Notes: generated by a model from the sequence alone, not told the origin. Counted from the first letter of the stretch, positions 22,362-33,488 are shown. The stretch: 64,000 nt of DNA from Isochrysis galbana (GCA_018136815.1 CM030939.1:4209419-4273418), one strand, 5' to 3'. Translations and numbers: made by a program.

Positions 22362-23001
22362 TGTAGTCACGAGCTTTGAAAGTTTGAAGCACAGATTTTG
22401 TGTGGGAATTGAGAGCTCGTCGTACCCTTATTGACCGCTTGGTACTACCTTGCTAGCCTTGATCGAGACTCGATTGTCGTCCGCTGGTACTTGTGATGTG
22501 GTGATCGACCAACTGCCATCGTGCGTGGCAAAGGGCAAGGCGACGCTGCCTTCCATTCTTTGCTTTCACCCATGAGACCGATTTCAACGATGTGTTGACG
22601 TTTCTGCTCTCACATTGTGCATAGCGTGATGCCGCAAGCATGTGTGCGCGCTTGTAGAGCGCACAATGGCAATGGCCGCCTTGTTGGAGCAGATGAGTCG
22701 TCACCAACATGTACTTCTATACTTATGCTATTTTGCCTTGTTGCGGGTTAGAGTAGGGAAAGAATCCTTTGATGATCGTAAGAAGCCTCTCTCCTTCCCC
22801 CAACCGAACCTGGGCCAAAAATGAGAACAGTCGCAGTCGCTAGTATAGTCTTTGGTCCTCTCACCTCGCAATGGCAGAAACCGCAAATGTCGGACGCTAG
22901 AGTAGTTTGTGTGCTCGATTTTGTATTCGATGTTGCGGGTTGAAGGCTTCTGACTCCTGACGCTTTGGAGTCGCATGGGGCTTATTTTTTGTGGAGCGTT
23001 A

Positions 23002-23268
23002 CGTAGAGAAGGCCTGCCCAAAGCCCACGCTCCGAACTAGGCCCTTGGTAGTGTACCATTACCAGTACCATGGGCCATGGGCCATGGGCCCGGACCCCGG
23101 AAAACCGGAAACCGAAGAAAAAGGGAAAAGGAATGAAGCTAGGGGGGCAGGGGAGGAGGTGGAGGGAGGGGAGGAAGATAAGGGTAAGGGCGCTGTCGGA
23201 GTAGAATAAGGGGTACCTTGGGATACTAGTACTAATGGTAGGTGTGTAGCCCAGAATCTTCAAATGCT
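23002..23268 (+). mobile_element. Short 5'-truncated LINE copy with 17-bp target duplication
   Basis: The copy carries only LINE 3' UTR (CCGGAAACCGAAGAAAAAGG through TAGCCCAGAATCTTCAAATG). It is flanked by TTTTTTGTGGAGCGTTA at 22985-23001 and 23269-23285, a perfect 17-bp target-site duplication typical of target-primed reverse transcription. It belongs to the same family as the element at 17.4-20.2 kb. Confidence 0.9.
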
Positions 23269-24159
23269 TTTTTTGTGGAGCGTTAGTGCAGCTACTGCCA
23301 CACTGCCACTCACTACTAGCCACTAGCCACTAGCCTTGCAATAATACGCAAACCACATGGCCGCTACCGCTACGCTCTATGCTCTATGTATGGGGCACGA
23401 ACTCTCAGATTGCAGACTGTCAAACTCTCAGATTGCAGACTGCAGACTGTCAGACTCACGCAAAAAATCCGAAGGAAAATCATCTTAAGTAAGGGTAAGG
23501 GTGTCAGGGCTACACGCTATACACCCACTACTACTACTAGCCTGGCACTCATGACCTTGCTACCGTTACCACCCTTTTATCCCTTTCCTCTTCAAATTTC
23601 GTTTTTAAATTTATTAATGTTATATCTTAGCCAACCCCACTAGCTGATTGGACACAATTATTCAGTCCCGGAATCCCCCAGTATGAGGGCAGTATTAGTA
23701 TTATGATGGTATTGTGTATTGTAATGTTATAATGATAATAATAAGGTAGTGTACGCTTACGACATTTAACAACATCTCACTCGCCACCGGGTTCCTCCAC
23801 TATCATCTCTAGGTCCCAAGGCAGCACATGTGACTCCCCCATTATAAACTAACCATGGGCATTTGATGGCTCGATCGAGTTTGTCCCATATTCCACGGAA
23901 CGCGACCTAAGTAAGCGCCCCGGCATCGGCATGCAACTTTGATTATCATGACCGGGACCGGCCCCGGTTCAACTCGTTCAGAGTCCGCTCGAAAATTCAG
24001 CGCGAGGGGAGTTGGAGACCGATGGGGAGGCGTCATGAGGCATGAGGCGCCTCCCCAATGTGAGCTACGTATAAACTTGAACTTAGTTTATGGTTGATGG
24101 TTTTGTACAATGTTAAATAAAAGAAGGAAGCCACTAATCTCTAATCTTATGATTGGCGG

Positions 24160-24600
24160 TCGCCATGGAGGGGTGGAGGGGCCTCGCGCCCCCCCCACTC
24201 TCTCGACTCCCCTCATGCCTCATGGAGGGCGAGAACCATCCACCCCCCTGCGCTGCCTCTTGGCATGTAGGGGGGACTCACCCAGACAGCCCAGGCTCTC
24301 CTTAAGAGCTGGGCACACATCGCACGCCCCGGCCCTGGGCCCGCGTTGGCCAGCTTGTCGCTCTGACCAACCCCTCCTCCCCTTGGGCCCCCCTGATCAG
24401 GAGCCCCCAGCCAGCTCCAGTCGACCGGCAGGGGCGCGAGAGCCAGCGAGGGAGAGGGGAGGCAGGAGGGGCCAGGGCCATGCCCCATGCCCCAGCCTCA
24501 CCTGCCCCCCGAGCTGTGCGACCAGGCCCCCTGCAGGCCTCCTGGGGACCTCGAAGATGGGCCACAGGCGCGCGCCATGGCCAGAGCCGCAGGGAAGAGA
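24160..24600 (-). repeat. Diverged copy of the X repeat family
   Basis: Blocks such as GAGAACCATCCACCCCCCTG, CCAACCCCTCCTCCCC and GCCAGCGAGGGAGAG follow the same order as in the copy at 41676-42419. A degraded terminal dyad (ATAAACTTGAACTTAG) lies further left near 24070. The borders are uncertain. Confidence 0.6.
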
Positions 24601-25693
24601 GGAGGAAGAGGGAAGAGGGAGGGGAGGGGGGAGTGGCAGCTCTCCCCTCCGGCGTTTACGTGTCTTCTCGCCCCGATTGGGTAAGTAAGGCAGAAGACGG
24701 GGGCACCAGAACCAGGAGGGAAGGGCCGCGGCTCGCCGCCGCGGCCCCACTCGCTTCGGCGAGGTGAGATTAGCGCTTCTGGGCTCCTATTCACGAGTGC
24801 CCCCCCCCCCCCCCCTCCCCCCTGCGTTGTTGCTACCCGAAAGGGGTTTTCCCCCAGCGTCCAGCGTGGACTCGAGGAGAGGGCGTGCTGGGGTGCACAG
24901 GGTCGGTGCGTGCACTGGGGGGAGGACAAATATCGAGGGGAGGGGGCAGTGCCCCCTCCCCCCGGTAGCATTCGGACACCTGGCTCGTCAGGCATGGCGG
25001 GATTCCGGGACGGAAAAGTTGTGTCCAATTAGCTAGTGGGGTTGGCTAGGATATAACATTATTATTATTATCATGTTAAGAGAAGGAGGCAGAGAAGTTG
25101 TGCTCCATGCAGCTACGACACACACGCAGCAGGACGGAACCAAGGATGAGCCTCCTTCAAGCCATTGCAACTATGTTCGTGAGAGCAGCGAGCCGTCACA
25201 ACCCCTCTTCCACACTCTCCGCACCAACCAACATAGCCACCTACCTCGCAGGTCGTCTTTCTTTATGCCGCCTTGGCTAGGGCTTTGCACAACCGTATGA
25301 CGGTGTGCCCAGCCCAATTATCGTTCGAGTACCCTGCGGGCTTGTCGATTCCCGCCTAAACTTGGGTCTCGGCAGAGCGGTGTTGGACTCCGTCCCATAC
25401 CCGCGCCCCTACTCCAACCAATGCCTTGTCTCGGCATGCGACGACCGTGGGGTCGGAGAGTTGTGAGCAGCGTGCATCCTCCAGTGAGGGCGCACGGAGA
25501 GTGAACGGGGAAGGTCTTAGAAGCAAAGTTGAGGCGAGTCGCCGATCAACATGGATGAGGCTCCGTTATCTCACCGCATCATTGGCACACACATTGAGCG
25601 CGTCACATCGAGGAACACATGACTGCCGCTCGAATCCACCACCTACACGTCTATAAGCGTCTCTGAGGTTCCATATGCAACGGTTGGGTTACC

Positions 25694-28404
25694 TCAGTGA
25701 GGGTGCTGGGTCTCTGGGTGGACGCAGCACGTAAGGAAGTTAGCCTCGATCTCCTCTCGATCCAGATCGCGCCCGATGAAAACCACTTTCGAAACGCGCG
25801 GTTCACCCTCGGCCCACTTGTTTTGGCTCTGTTCGAACTGGATCTGTTCATGCACACCTTGGAAAATATACTTGGCGTCGCCCTGCATGAGCCCACGGCA
25901 GGTGGCAGTTGTGAGCTGTCGGTGCCTGTTGCACCTATATTGCTAGGAGCTCGCATACTGTGGTGCACACAACTCATCAAATGGCCATGAGAGTGACAAA
26001 AGCGCGGAGGGCATAGCTGTACCACCCACCTCCTGGGCGAAGCAGAGAACACCCTTGGAGCGATAAAGGTCGTCCTTCTTCTTTTGCAGCAAGTTGACCA
26101 TGAATCGATTGAATAGTTGCGAATCGAGCGGATGCTCTGAGATGAGGGCGAAAGACCCGACGCCGGAAATGTCGTGCTTGCGCTTTTTCGCCTTCTGCTC
26201 GGCTGGCTCATGGCCCCCGTGGCCGTGTGCGTGCTGCTCTTCAGCTGGCTTTGCGTGCGAGTGATCATGGCCCGAGGCGGTGGCGGGCGCCTCGGCGTGC
26301 CCGTGCTCGTGTCCATGAGAGTGTCCGTGGTGTTCGTCAGTGCAGTTGGCGTCTGTGCAGACGACTGTGTCCTCCGAAAGGTCATACTCCGCGATAGCCT
26401 CTTGGAAACGCTCCATCGAGAAGGCATTCATCTCCATGAGCTTGTCGAGGGGGACACGAGACTGTTGGCAATCGATGAGCTATAGCGTACACGGAGCGGG
26501 GGTAAAGAGGGGGGGGGGGGGGGGTAAGCTTAAGAGTGCTTGATGAGATGCGGCGACGCGGATGTGACGCCAAGCGCACGCAAAGTCCGCAAACTCATGT
26601 GCAGGCACGACATTCGTACGCAAGTTCAACCCAGAAGCATGAATGTTCACCTCAGCAAAGGCGTTGACGGAGTGAATCAGCTTCTTGACGTCCGTCAGCT
26701 CCTCTTTCGAGACGAGGTCGATCTTGTTGATGAGAACTCGATCGGCGAACGCCACCTGCTGCACGGCCTCGTTGACAGTGCCTTCCGGGCGGACCTCGTT
26801 GATGTGAGTCGTGATATTCTTGGCGTCAACGAGGGCGATCACACCATCAATACGGAAGTTGTTGTTGATGGTCCAGTTCTGAGGACAAGCGCAAAGGATC
26901 CAGTGGGACGAAGTGAGAGAATAAAATATGGGGGATGAGAAATCTCCTGGCAAGGCGGTGCCAGCCAACTCGCCCCAGCTGAAGGGGTTTCTGATGCCAG
27001 CTCCATCCCATGTACAGGACCTGCACACCTGAGTGAAGGTGGCAATGATGGGCGCCGGATCAGCAAGGCCGGTGGTCTCAAGCAGCACAAGATCGAACTC
27101 GTCCTTGCGGTCCTTGAGCTTCATAAGTGCGCGAACAAGATCGCCCCGCACAGTGCAACACGCGCAGCCGTTGTCCATGGAGATGACCTCCTCTGCCTCT
27201 GACATATTCTCCTGAGTGCGTGCGTGGGACAGAGGTCAGGCTGCACATGGCAATAGGACAAGAGTCACATGTGCGCTAGCACGCAACCCAGCGGATGCTC
27301 AGGCAGTCAGAGCAGCATCAGACCCGCTACTGCGTCAGGCTTCTTTCCGAGGTGGCTGCTCGCACCAAAGGGAGCAGACCCAATAGCCTAACACCTTAGA
27401 CGGCCATGATGCAGTGCGGCGATGATCCACCACCGCCCAACAACTCCTAGGCAATATCAACCCCCGCCATCTCGCCATGGCACATCCAAATGACATCGAT
27501 AGGGCACGCACCTTGACCAACGACTCATCAATGTTGACCGCTCCAAACTCGTTCTCAATGACACAAATTTTCTTGCCATGCTGCTCCTTGAGGATGTAAT
27601 TGACGAGAGTCGTCTTGCCTATGGAGGATCCACGGGCAATTTGGTTGTCCATCAGACACGGCTCGAGGCCCAACACTTGCAGCGCCGACGAAGAGAGTGC
27701 GTGATGGTACGTCACATGAGCACGGGGCCTCGCTTGACAAGCTGTAGATTCACCACGGCGCACCAGCTCCAAGGAAACCAGTCACTACGGTGACGCACAG
27801 CTTCTCCGAGTCTGGGCGCTCAGGTTCATCCTCCTCGTCGTACATGTCTCGATCGTCTATTGGCCCCTCAGCCGCCGCGCCTGTCGCCTTGCGAATGACA
27901 CGGTCCTCGTCGGCGGGTGCAAATATGAGGCGTCCATCGTCTAGCCGGATCTGGTATGGAGCGCACTGGTTGGGCGGGAAGCTGGACTGCGTGTAGAAGA
28001 GTTTGATGACCGTGCCGGCGGTCCAGCGGCCGCAGTTGCACTCGACTCGGTCGCCCACCTTGATTGAGAGAGATTTGGAGTGAGGAGCATGGATGCGTGG
28101 TTCCTCAGATGTTGCGGCAGCCGCGGGTGCATGCCAGGGCAGTGAGACGCCTCATCTCTCTCGCGCTCTCTCCCTCTCCCTTCCTTCCTCGCTCCCGCTC
28201 CCTTCTCTCTTCTTTCCCTTCTCGCTCCTTTCTCTCTCCCTTCTCTCCGCTGCTCCCCCTTCTCCGACTGTGTGCCCTCGCAGCCTGGCTGCTGGGTGGG
28301 CAGCGTGCGTGGCGTGTGCAGTGTGCTCCTCGCTGGCTCTGTCCCCTCCGCACGCGCACCTTGAAACGCAGCTGGTACGTGTCGACCTTGTCGAGCTGCA
28401 GCAT
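25694..28404 (-). CDS. CobW/COG0523-type GTP-binding metallochaperone, 7 exons
   Basis: Exons 28404-28360, 28058-27764, 27618-27512, 27211-27029, 26878-26651, 26479-26030 and 25882-25694 join in frame (introns 301, 145, 300, 150, 171 and 147 bp), giving 498 residues. Known role of the family: GTPases that deliver metals such as zinc or cobalt to client proteins. Seen: an N-terminal beta module (VGDRVECNCG to PADEDRVIR, about 16-60) often fused in algae; P-loop GFLGAGKTTL (about 104-113), split by intron 2; GCACC, the C-x-C-C metal site (about 164-168); NKIDL (G4, about 260); a long His-rich loop (about 333-376, EHHGHSHGHEHGHAE); and a CobW C-terminal domain (VVFIGRDLDREEIEANF). The first exon follows a polypyrimidine-AG, so a further upstream exon is possible. 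The last intron's acceptor has an alternative at the GACAG ending at 25925. Confidence 0.9.
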
Positions 28405-28409
28405 GTGGC

Positions 28410-29230
28410 TAGAGAGGGAGAGGGAGAGGGAGGGAGAGAGAGAGGGAGAGGGAGACCGGGGGGAAGGGGCGGGGGGAGAAGAGAAGAAAAGCGCAGGGAA
28501 GTCAACTTTGAGAGGGAGAGAAGAGGGGGAGAGAGCGTGGTCTGGAAAAGCGAAGGCGCGCGCGAGAGAATCCTTCAGTAGGAGGAGTGCGAGTACGAAG
28601 AAACTAAACTAGAGGGTGAGAAGCAGAAGGGCGGCGTTGCCGCGGGGAGAAGCGCGTGGGCTCTCTCTCGCTCTCTCTCTCGCCCTGTCTCTTCTCGCGC
28701 GTTCTCTTCATCTTCCCTCTCTCTCTTCTCCCCTCTCCCCTCCTCGTCCCCCCCCCCACCCCCCCACCCAGTACCATGTGTTCTCTCTCTCTTCCCTCCT
28801 CTCTTCTCTTCTCTCCCTTCCCCTTGATCTCGTCGTCGTCCGCACGCACCTCGCCCCCGAAAGACACAGCAACCCCCTCTCGCCCCCCTCCCCCCCCCCG
28901 CCCTCCTTCTCGTCCCTTCCTCCCCCCCCGCCCTGCTCCCTCTCTGTGTGGGCCGGTGCCCCCCCCTCCCCCTCCCCCTCCCCTCCTCGGGGGGGTGGGG
29001 GGGGGGTGTCTGGGCGCGAGGGGGGGAGAAGGGGCTCGCGGCGGAGCCGTCTCGCGCCTTCCACGGCAGCGCCGCCGCGCCCCCCCTCACACTCCGACTC
29101 CCTCCCTATTCGGCCCACTGCGGCTGCGCCAGCCCCCACCCCACAAGTCACCTGTACTTTACGTACCCACAACCACCAACCACACCGGGACAACAGCGCA
29201 ATAGTATGATTGTACTTAGAACCTAGAATC
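28410..29230. other. CT/GA and C-run low-complexity region
   Basis: GAGAGGGAG repeats at 28411-28460, CTCTCT tracts at 28660-28800 and C-runs at 28870-28990. The reading frames here are low-complexity shadows. An extra 5' exon of the CobW gene could hide here, but I cannot identify one. Confidence 0.5.
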
Positions 29231-29234
29231 TAGG

Positions 29235-29500
29235 GTGGATGTGTTGTATTCAGTATTCAGGCCTTTTGACATGAATATTTCGGCATGAGTACGGGCCTTC
29301 TTCGTTATAGACCGTCTTCTGTGTTCGTCGTGGTCACGCAAGGCATGCGGCATGCAGATTCGGATGCTCGATTCTCCCTGGGCTCAAGTCCTCGTTCGCC
29401 GATGTCCGATGTCTCGAAATTCGAAGATTTGAGTTTTATTTTGACGGTTATGGTAATTGTCCACGCGTTTAAGGAAAGAAATAGAAATGGAGGTGGCAGA
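29235..29500 (+). repeat. Dispersed repeat shared with 61585-61810
   Basis: Ordered shared blocks: TGTTGTATTC, CATGAATATT, CAGATTCGGAT, CTCAAGTCC and CGTTTAAGG. Both copies are in the same orientation and each is followed by a simple-sequence tract. Probably an old mobile-element remnant; family unknown. Confidence 0.7.
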
Positions 29501-29529
29501 AACGGGCCCCTCGCGTCCAGAGTTCAGAT

Positions 29530-29770
29530 TTCCTTCCCCCCACCCCCCCCCCACCCTCCCCCTCCGCAGATTTCGATCAGATTTCCTTCCCCCCCCTCCG
29601 CAGATTCCCTCCCCCCCCTCCGCAGATTCCCTCCCCCCCTCCGCAGATTTCCTCCGCAGAATTTCCCCCCCCCTCCGCGCGAACGCGCGGACAGTTTCTC
29701 CCCCTCCGCAGTCTCTCCCCCTCCGCAGTCTCTTCCCCTCCCCTCCGCACGCCGAGACGGCGGTACTCCT
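29530..29770. repeat. CCCTCCGCAGATT minisatellite
   Basis: About nine degenerate units of 15-23 bp built on CCCCTCCGCAGATT. Frames read through it are repetitive artefacts. Confidence 0.85.
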
Positions 29771-30102
29771 CCGCATTAAGCAGAGGTGCACAGAAAGATT
29801 GCTCAGAATCTGGGAAAGATGGCGGAGATTGATGATTGATCAGATTTACACCAAAGCTTGGTCAAAAGCTCGGTCCATCTATTGACAGCAAGATCAATCT
29901 CAATCTTATAAAAGATCGACCCATTACCCATTACGACTTGTATCTAGTTGTATTTGTACACTATGAGGGCACGTAATGACCCCAGCACCACGTCTCACAA
30001 TCTAAGGAGCGTCTAAGGTGCGATGGTCTCGACAGTTGTAGAGAGCAGAGCAGGGATGAAGTCCATGTGGCTACACAACCAAAGCCTATATCTTAATCAT
30101 GC

Positions 30103-31002
30103 TCATAGTAACGCAGGGATAGCACGGCCCACCACTATTTGACCTGGGGCAGCATCAATGGCATGAGTCGATGCCGCCAAGGCGCCAGCTGGTGTGCCCG
30201 AGATCATCGACACCCCGGCAACTAGCGCGCGAGGTGCAATCAGGCGGCCTTCAGCAATGATGACAACGTCCCTTTTTTGGATGAACGTCGAGTATAGCCA
30301 TGCGCCAAGAGCACAGAGAAATAATGCTCCTAGCCCCGCCGTCGCAACCAGCGAGCCGATGAAGCCTAGGCCCTGGACCCGGCATTGACCCCAATACCAC
30401 TCTGGCACAAGGAGATTCGAGACGGCACGCAGCGCCATCAAGCCTTGACCTTCTGGAACTAGAAGAAGGTCGGCAGAGAGCGTCAGGGGCCCCATGGCAT
30501 CTCCCGGCCAGCAATGTCCCTGCCCATCAGTCATCGCTTCCATGACAATTGCCTGCCTCACGGAAGAGCCTTGCATTGCCACAGCTGTCGTGTGCTCAGC
30601 CCCTGATGGCAACCAAACGCAACTTGCCCAGTCGCCTGCACCTGTACAGGCGGCGCAGCTCGAGGACTGCACCGACCTAGTGCATGCACACACTCGCACA
30701 TCAGTTGCTGGCGCGTCACAGTTAGCAAACGGGACCCACAGCAACGCGTGAGCCTGCATGCACGTGGACGTCGAGGTACACCAGAAGCAGGTGCCATTTG
30801 TGCCGCCTAATGAGCCATTCAGACGTATGCTGCTGCTGCCTAAGCTGCTGACTTGGCTCATCCTCCAACTCGCCGGATGGCTGTGGCGGAGAGTAGTAGG
30901 CGCGGTTGAGCCAAGGCAAGAGTTGCAGTCCATTCGAGCCGAGCAGGGAGTGTGTCCGCCCATTTCGGTCCGTTGCTTCAAAAGCTCGGCTGCGATGGCA
31001 GG
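30103..31002 (-). CDS. Cys-rich (PSI-like) single-pass membrane protein, 5' end missing
   Basis: One open exon ends at the stop at 30103. A strong polypyrimidine-AG at 31003-31004 (TTCCCTCTGCGCTCTCAG) marks its 5' border, so an upstream exon with the start and signal peptide is expected but not found. About 300 residues. Seen: two plexin-semaphorin-integrin-like Cys clusters, CNSCLGS with CFWCTSTSTCM, and CAACTGAGDWASCVW with GHCWPGD; then a clear transmembrane helix (GFIGSLVATAGLGALFLCAL) followed by a basic stop (FIQKRD) and a short tail of about 60 residues. The order suggests a cell-surface or endomembrane protein with its Cys-rich part outside. Ligand and role unknown. Confidence 0.6.
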   Translation of the reverse strand, partial: PAIAAELLKQRTEMGGHTPCSARMDCNSCLGSTAPTTLRHSHPASWRMSQVSSLGSSSIRLNGSLGGTNGTCFWCTSTSTCMQAHALLWVPFANCDAPATDVRVCACTRSVQSSSCAACTGAGDWASCVWLPSGAEHTTAVAMQGSSVRQAIVMEAMTDGQGHCWPGDAMGPLTLSADLLLVPEGQGLMALRAVSNLLVPEWYWGQCRVQGLGFIGSLVATAGLGALFLCALGAWLYSTFIQKRDVVIIAEGRLIAPRALVAGVSMISGTPAGALAASTHAIDAAPGQIVVGRAIPALL

Positions 31003-31328
31003 CTGAGAGCGCAGAGGGAAGGCCAAGAAGAAGCAAGAAGGGGGTTGGGATCTCTGACACTCCGCAGGGCGATCGTGTTACAGTTACGGGGGGTGTAGAT
31101 CAGGCGCGGGGCGGGGGGTGGGGGCGGAGGGAGGTGGCAAGGAGGGGAGGAGGAAGGGGCAGGACGGGGGTAGGTGGGTGGGTGGGGGGGGGGGGCAGGG
31201 GAGATGAGGGGCGAGGAGGGAAGGAGGGGAGGAGAAGGGGAGGAGGGCTGGCGGGGCGAGAGCGCGCGGCAGTAGTGGACGGCGGGAGGGACTTGCCTTT
31301 CGTTCGAGTTTTCTTCTTGTGGTGGTAT

Positions 31329-31490
31329 AACATTACCCTAGTGGCGAGGGACCGTGCCTTATCCTCATGCCAACCTCGGGGTGGGTGGTTCCTCCCCCAC
31401 GGCAGGGGAGGAGTGGAGAGGGGGGGGGGAGGGGGGGGGGGCTCGTGCCCCCATGGGCGAACCAAGTAAAAGTATTAACTTAGTTGAGTT
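31329..31490 (+). repeat. CCCTAGTGGCGAGGGACCG motif joined to an X-family 3' end
   Basis: 31334-31360 resembles the repeats at 56050 and 63095. From 31384 it runs into the X-family 3' end (GGTGGTTCCTCCCCC), a G-run and the palindrome-type ending near 31459-31485 (AACCAAGTAAAAGTATTAACTTAGTT). Confidence 0.6.
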
Positions 31491-31609
31491 GCCATATTCA
31501 TAATCGCACTATCGCGTGTTTGACGTACTTCTACTTCTACTTCTACTTGCTACTTGTAAGTCATCTTTTTCCTTCGCTCGCGAGGCTGTCAGCTGAGGCC
31601 CTAGATGGG

Positions 31610-31705
31610 GAATACAGCCAGGGGGGTTCCAAATACAGTACGTAAATACAGTCTGTATTTGACCCTCGTCCAAATACAGTCAAATACAGTACCAAAAGCA
31701 GTAAC
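31610..31705. repeat. CAAATACAG dyad cluster
   Basis: Six copies of AAATACAG or its complement CTGTATTT, arranged as dyads, echo the CAAATACATATGTATTTG units of the 213-bp array at 20.2 kb. Confidence 0.7.
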
Positions 31706-31828
31706 GGGGGGGGGCTCCCATGCTTACAAGTTAAAAGCCCCCCCTCCCCCCGTCGCCCCTCTCGCTGTCGCTGTCGCTGTCGCTGTCGCCCCTCCCCCCC
31801 CCTCCCTCACCTCTCACTCTCACCACAA

Positions 31829-32615
31829 GCATGTACCAGTGTACCAGCCCATCTCGAACGGAGCCTCGCGCTCCGCGCTGGACTCTCGCGAGAGCCAGCT
31901 CAGCAGGCTCGACGAGGCCGCCGCTGTCGTCGAGCTGCCAGCAGCAGCGGCGGCGGGCAGCACTGCACCACAGTTGCAGTAGGAGTCCCTCCTCGATGGA
32001 GCGCAGGGCCGAGGAAGCCGCTGTGGTGTTGAGGAGGAGGGAGAGCCTGCGCACGCGCGCGATGATACGGGGAGAGCACAATCTTCAATGTGCTCCCTGC
32101 GCGCGCAACCGGGCTGAGTCAGCTCAGCGCACGTCCCAAGGCCAAGGGCGGAAGCGCTCGGCGACTCGGCGACCCCGAAGGAGAGGCCCAGCAGCACCAC
32201 GTTGGGTCTCTCCCTCGGGGTGCTCGCGGGGGGGGCGTGGAACGACTCGGCCGGCGAGTGGAGGATGTGCTTGCCCCAGCCGGTGCGGCCGCCTTCACCG
32301 CCTTGCCCCTCATCATGTCGCGTGTGCGCGAGGCACGAGGGCGGGGATTGCGGGATTGCTCGCGGTGCACAGCCGCCTCGTCGGCGCCCACCTGCTCCTG
32401 CTCCCTCTCGGCGCGCTTCAGAGGGAGTCGGCGCTCACCCTCGTCTTCCCCGGCTGGCTTTGCCTCACCGACCTGCGAAGGGCATCGAGACGGTCCGCCG
32501 CAGCTCCTCTCCGCTGACCAAGCTGGTGTACAACAACGTGCTCGACATCATCGTCGCCATAGATGTTCACAGGGGTTGTGCGACAACGTTCAACTGGTGT
32601 TCATATGCTTTGCGT
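31829..32615 (+). pseudogene. Frame-broken membrane-protein-like coding region, unrecognised
   Basis: Plus-strand stretches with strong G/C third-position bias and protein-like content follow one another in different frames: SNGASRSALDSRESQLSRLD, then MERRAEEAAVVLRRRESLRT, LGLSLGVLAGGAWNDSAGEW, FTALPLIMSRVREARG, VGAHLLLLPLGALQRES with LTLVFPGWLCLTDL, and LTKLVYNNVLDIIVAI. The frame changes at about 32285, 32340 and 32475 lack convincing splice sites, so this looks like a decayed or badly assembled gene for a protein with several hydrophobic segments. No family recognised. Confidence 0.35.
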
Positions 32616-32840
32616 GAACACGAGATCTGCCAAGTGAACAAGTCATATGAACACCCGATCTGCCCACTGTTGCCAACCTTAGCGTGAACACCTCATGAGC
32701 CACCATATGAACACCTCGTGAACACCATATGAACACCGCGGTCAGGCAAGTATTGCCACGGACAACGGCCACACGCCGCGCGCGCAATCGCGCGCGCAAG
32801 GACAAGTTGGGATCTTGGTCACATGAACATGAACACATGG
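32560..32840. repeat. GTTCATATGAACAC dyad cluster
   Basis: About eight scattered copies of CATATGAACAC, GTGTTCATATG or GTGAACAC in 280 bp. The arrangement is like the other dyad clusters in this window but the sequence differs. Some copies overlap the end of the decayed coding region. Confidence 0.65.
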
Positions 32841-32855
32841 GCATTGCATTCATTC

Positions 32856-33488
32856 TCATTCTGCTAGTACTCTGGCTCGCTGAGGGCCGCGGCGCGCGGC
32901 CAATCTGCTGCCGTCCTCCCCCCCGCAAAAGTCCCAGGTGTACTCATCGGGGGAGGGGTCCATCGCCACTCCCCCACCCACGTTCCTCGCCCCCCCCCCC
33001 CCCCCCCGCCCCCCGCCTTCTGCTTTTCGGAGAGCGGGGGCCCGCGGGTAGGGGAAAGGACCGCCAAAAAGCAGGAATTGCTCCAACGTTTCCCCATGGC
33101 TCACCCCAGGGTACAGCGGTTCCTCTCGCTCATCCAGAAAGCACCCCCCCACTCTTGTCCAATCTTCAACCAACTTCAATTCATCGTCGCAGCAGTCGAA
33201 TGCCAGCCAGATGTGCGCTTCCACTCAAGTAGCCTCCCGCTGCTCATGGAAGCTATTCTGATGGTCATGCTTTCAAATATACTCGGCAACTGCCCCCCAT
33301 CGTCTCGCTTGCGCCCCATGTGGCATTGGACTGGGCAATCTTCGAAAGTGAACATTTTGAGCGTCGGCCTTCTTGAACAGGAGAGCATTGCAAGCCTCTT
33401 CCGACAGCTGGGCGTAGACCTCGTCGAAGGGTGAGGGACTGAAGTGCGCGGCGCGCGCAAAGGTAACATAGAGACGTAACTCGATCAA
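32856..33488 (-). CDS. Possible coding segments, unrecognised
   Basis: Two minus-strand stretches look protein-like: 33488-33276 (SPSPFDEVYAQLSEEACNAL) and 33224-33010 (AHIWLAFDCCDDELKLVEDW). They are in different frames, and the roughly 50-bp region between them has only a weak GT...AG pair. Either a short-intron gene or a decayed one. No domain recognised. Confidence 0.25.

Larger units (their letters stand above)
22362..25693. other. Repeat-rich intergenic region
   Basis: Apart from the LINE fragment (23002-23268) and the X-family copy (24160-24600) listed separately, I see no supportable gene in these 3.3 kb. An AT-rich segment lies at 23570-23770 and a C-run at 24802-24825. Short frames near 25098-25280 have no domain. 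Confidence 0.4.

Noticed and set aside
23490-23520. Telomere-like AAGGGTAAGGGT
   Set aside because: Only two imperfect units, no array.
25290-25640. Possible structured RNA gene
   Set aside because: Some short complementary stretches are present, but no tRNA, 5S or snRNA signature could be recognised.
30722-31060. A signal-peptide-like start (PTPFLLLLGLPSALSAC) for the Cys-rich membrane protein
   Set aside because: It is in another frame, begins at GTG and overlaps the polypyrimidine tract of a strong splice acceptor.
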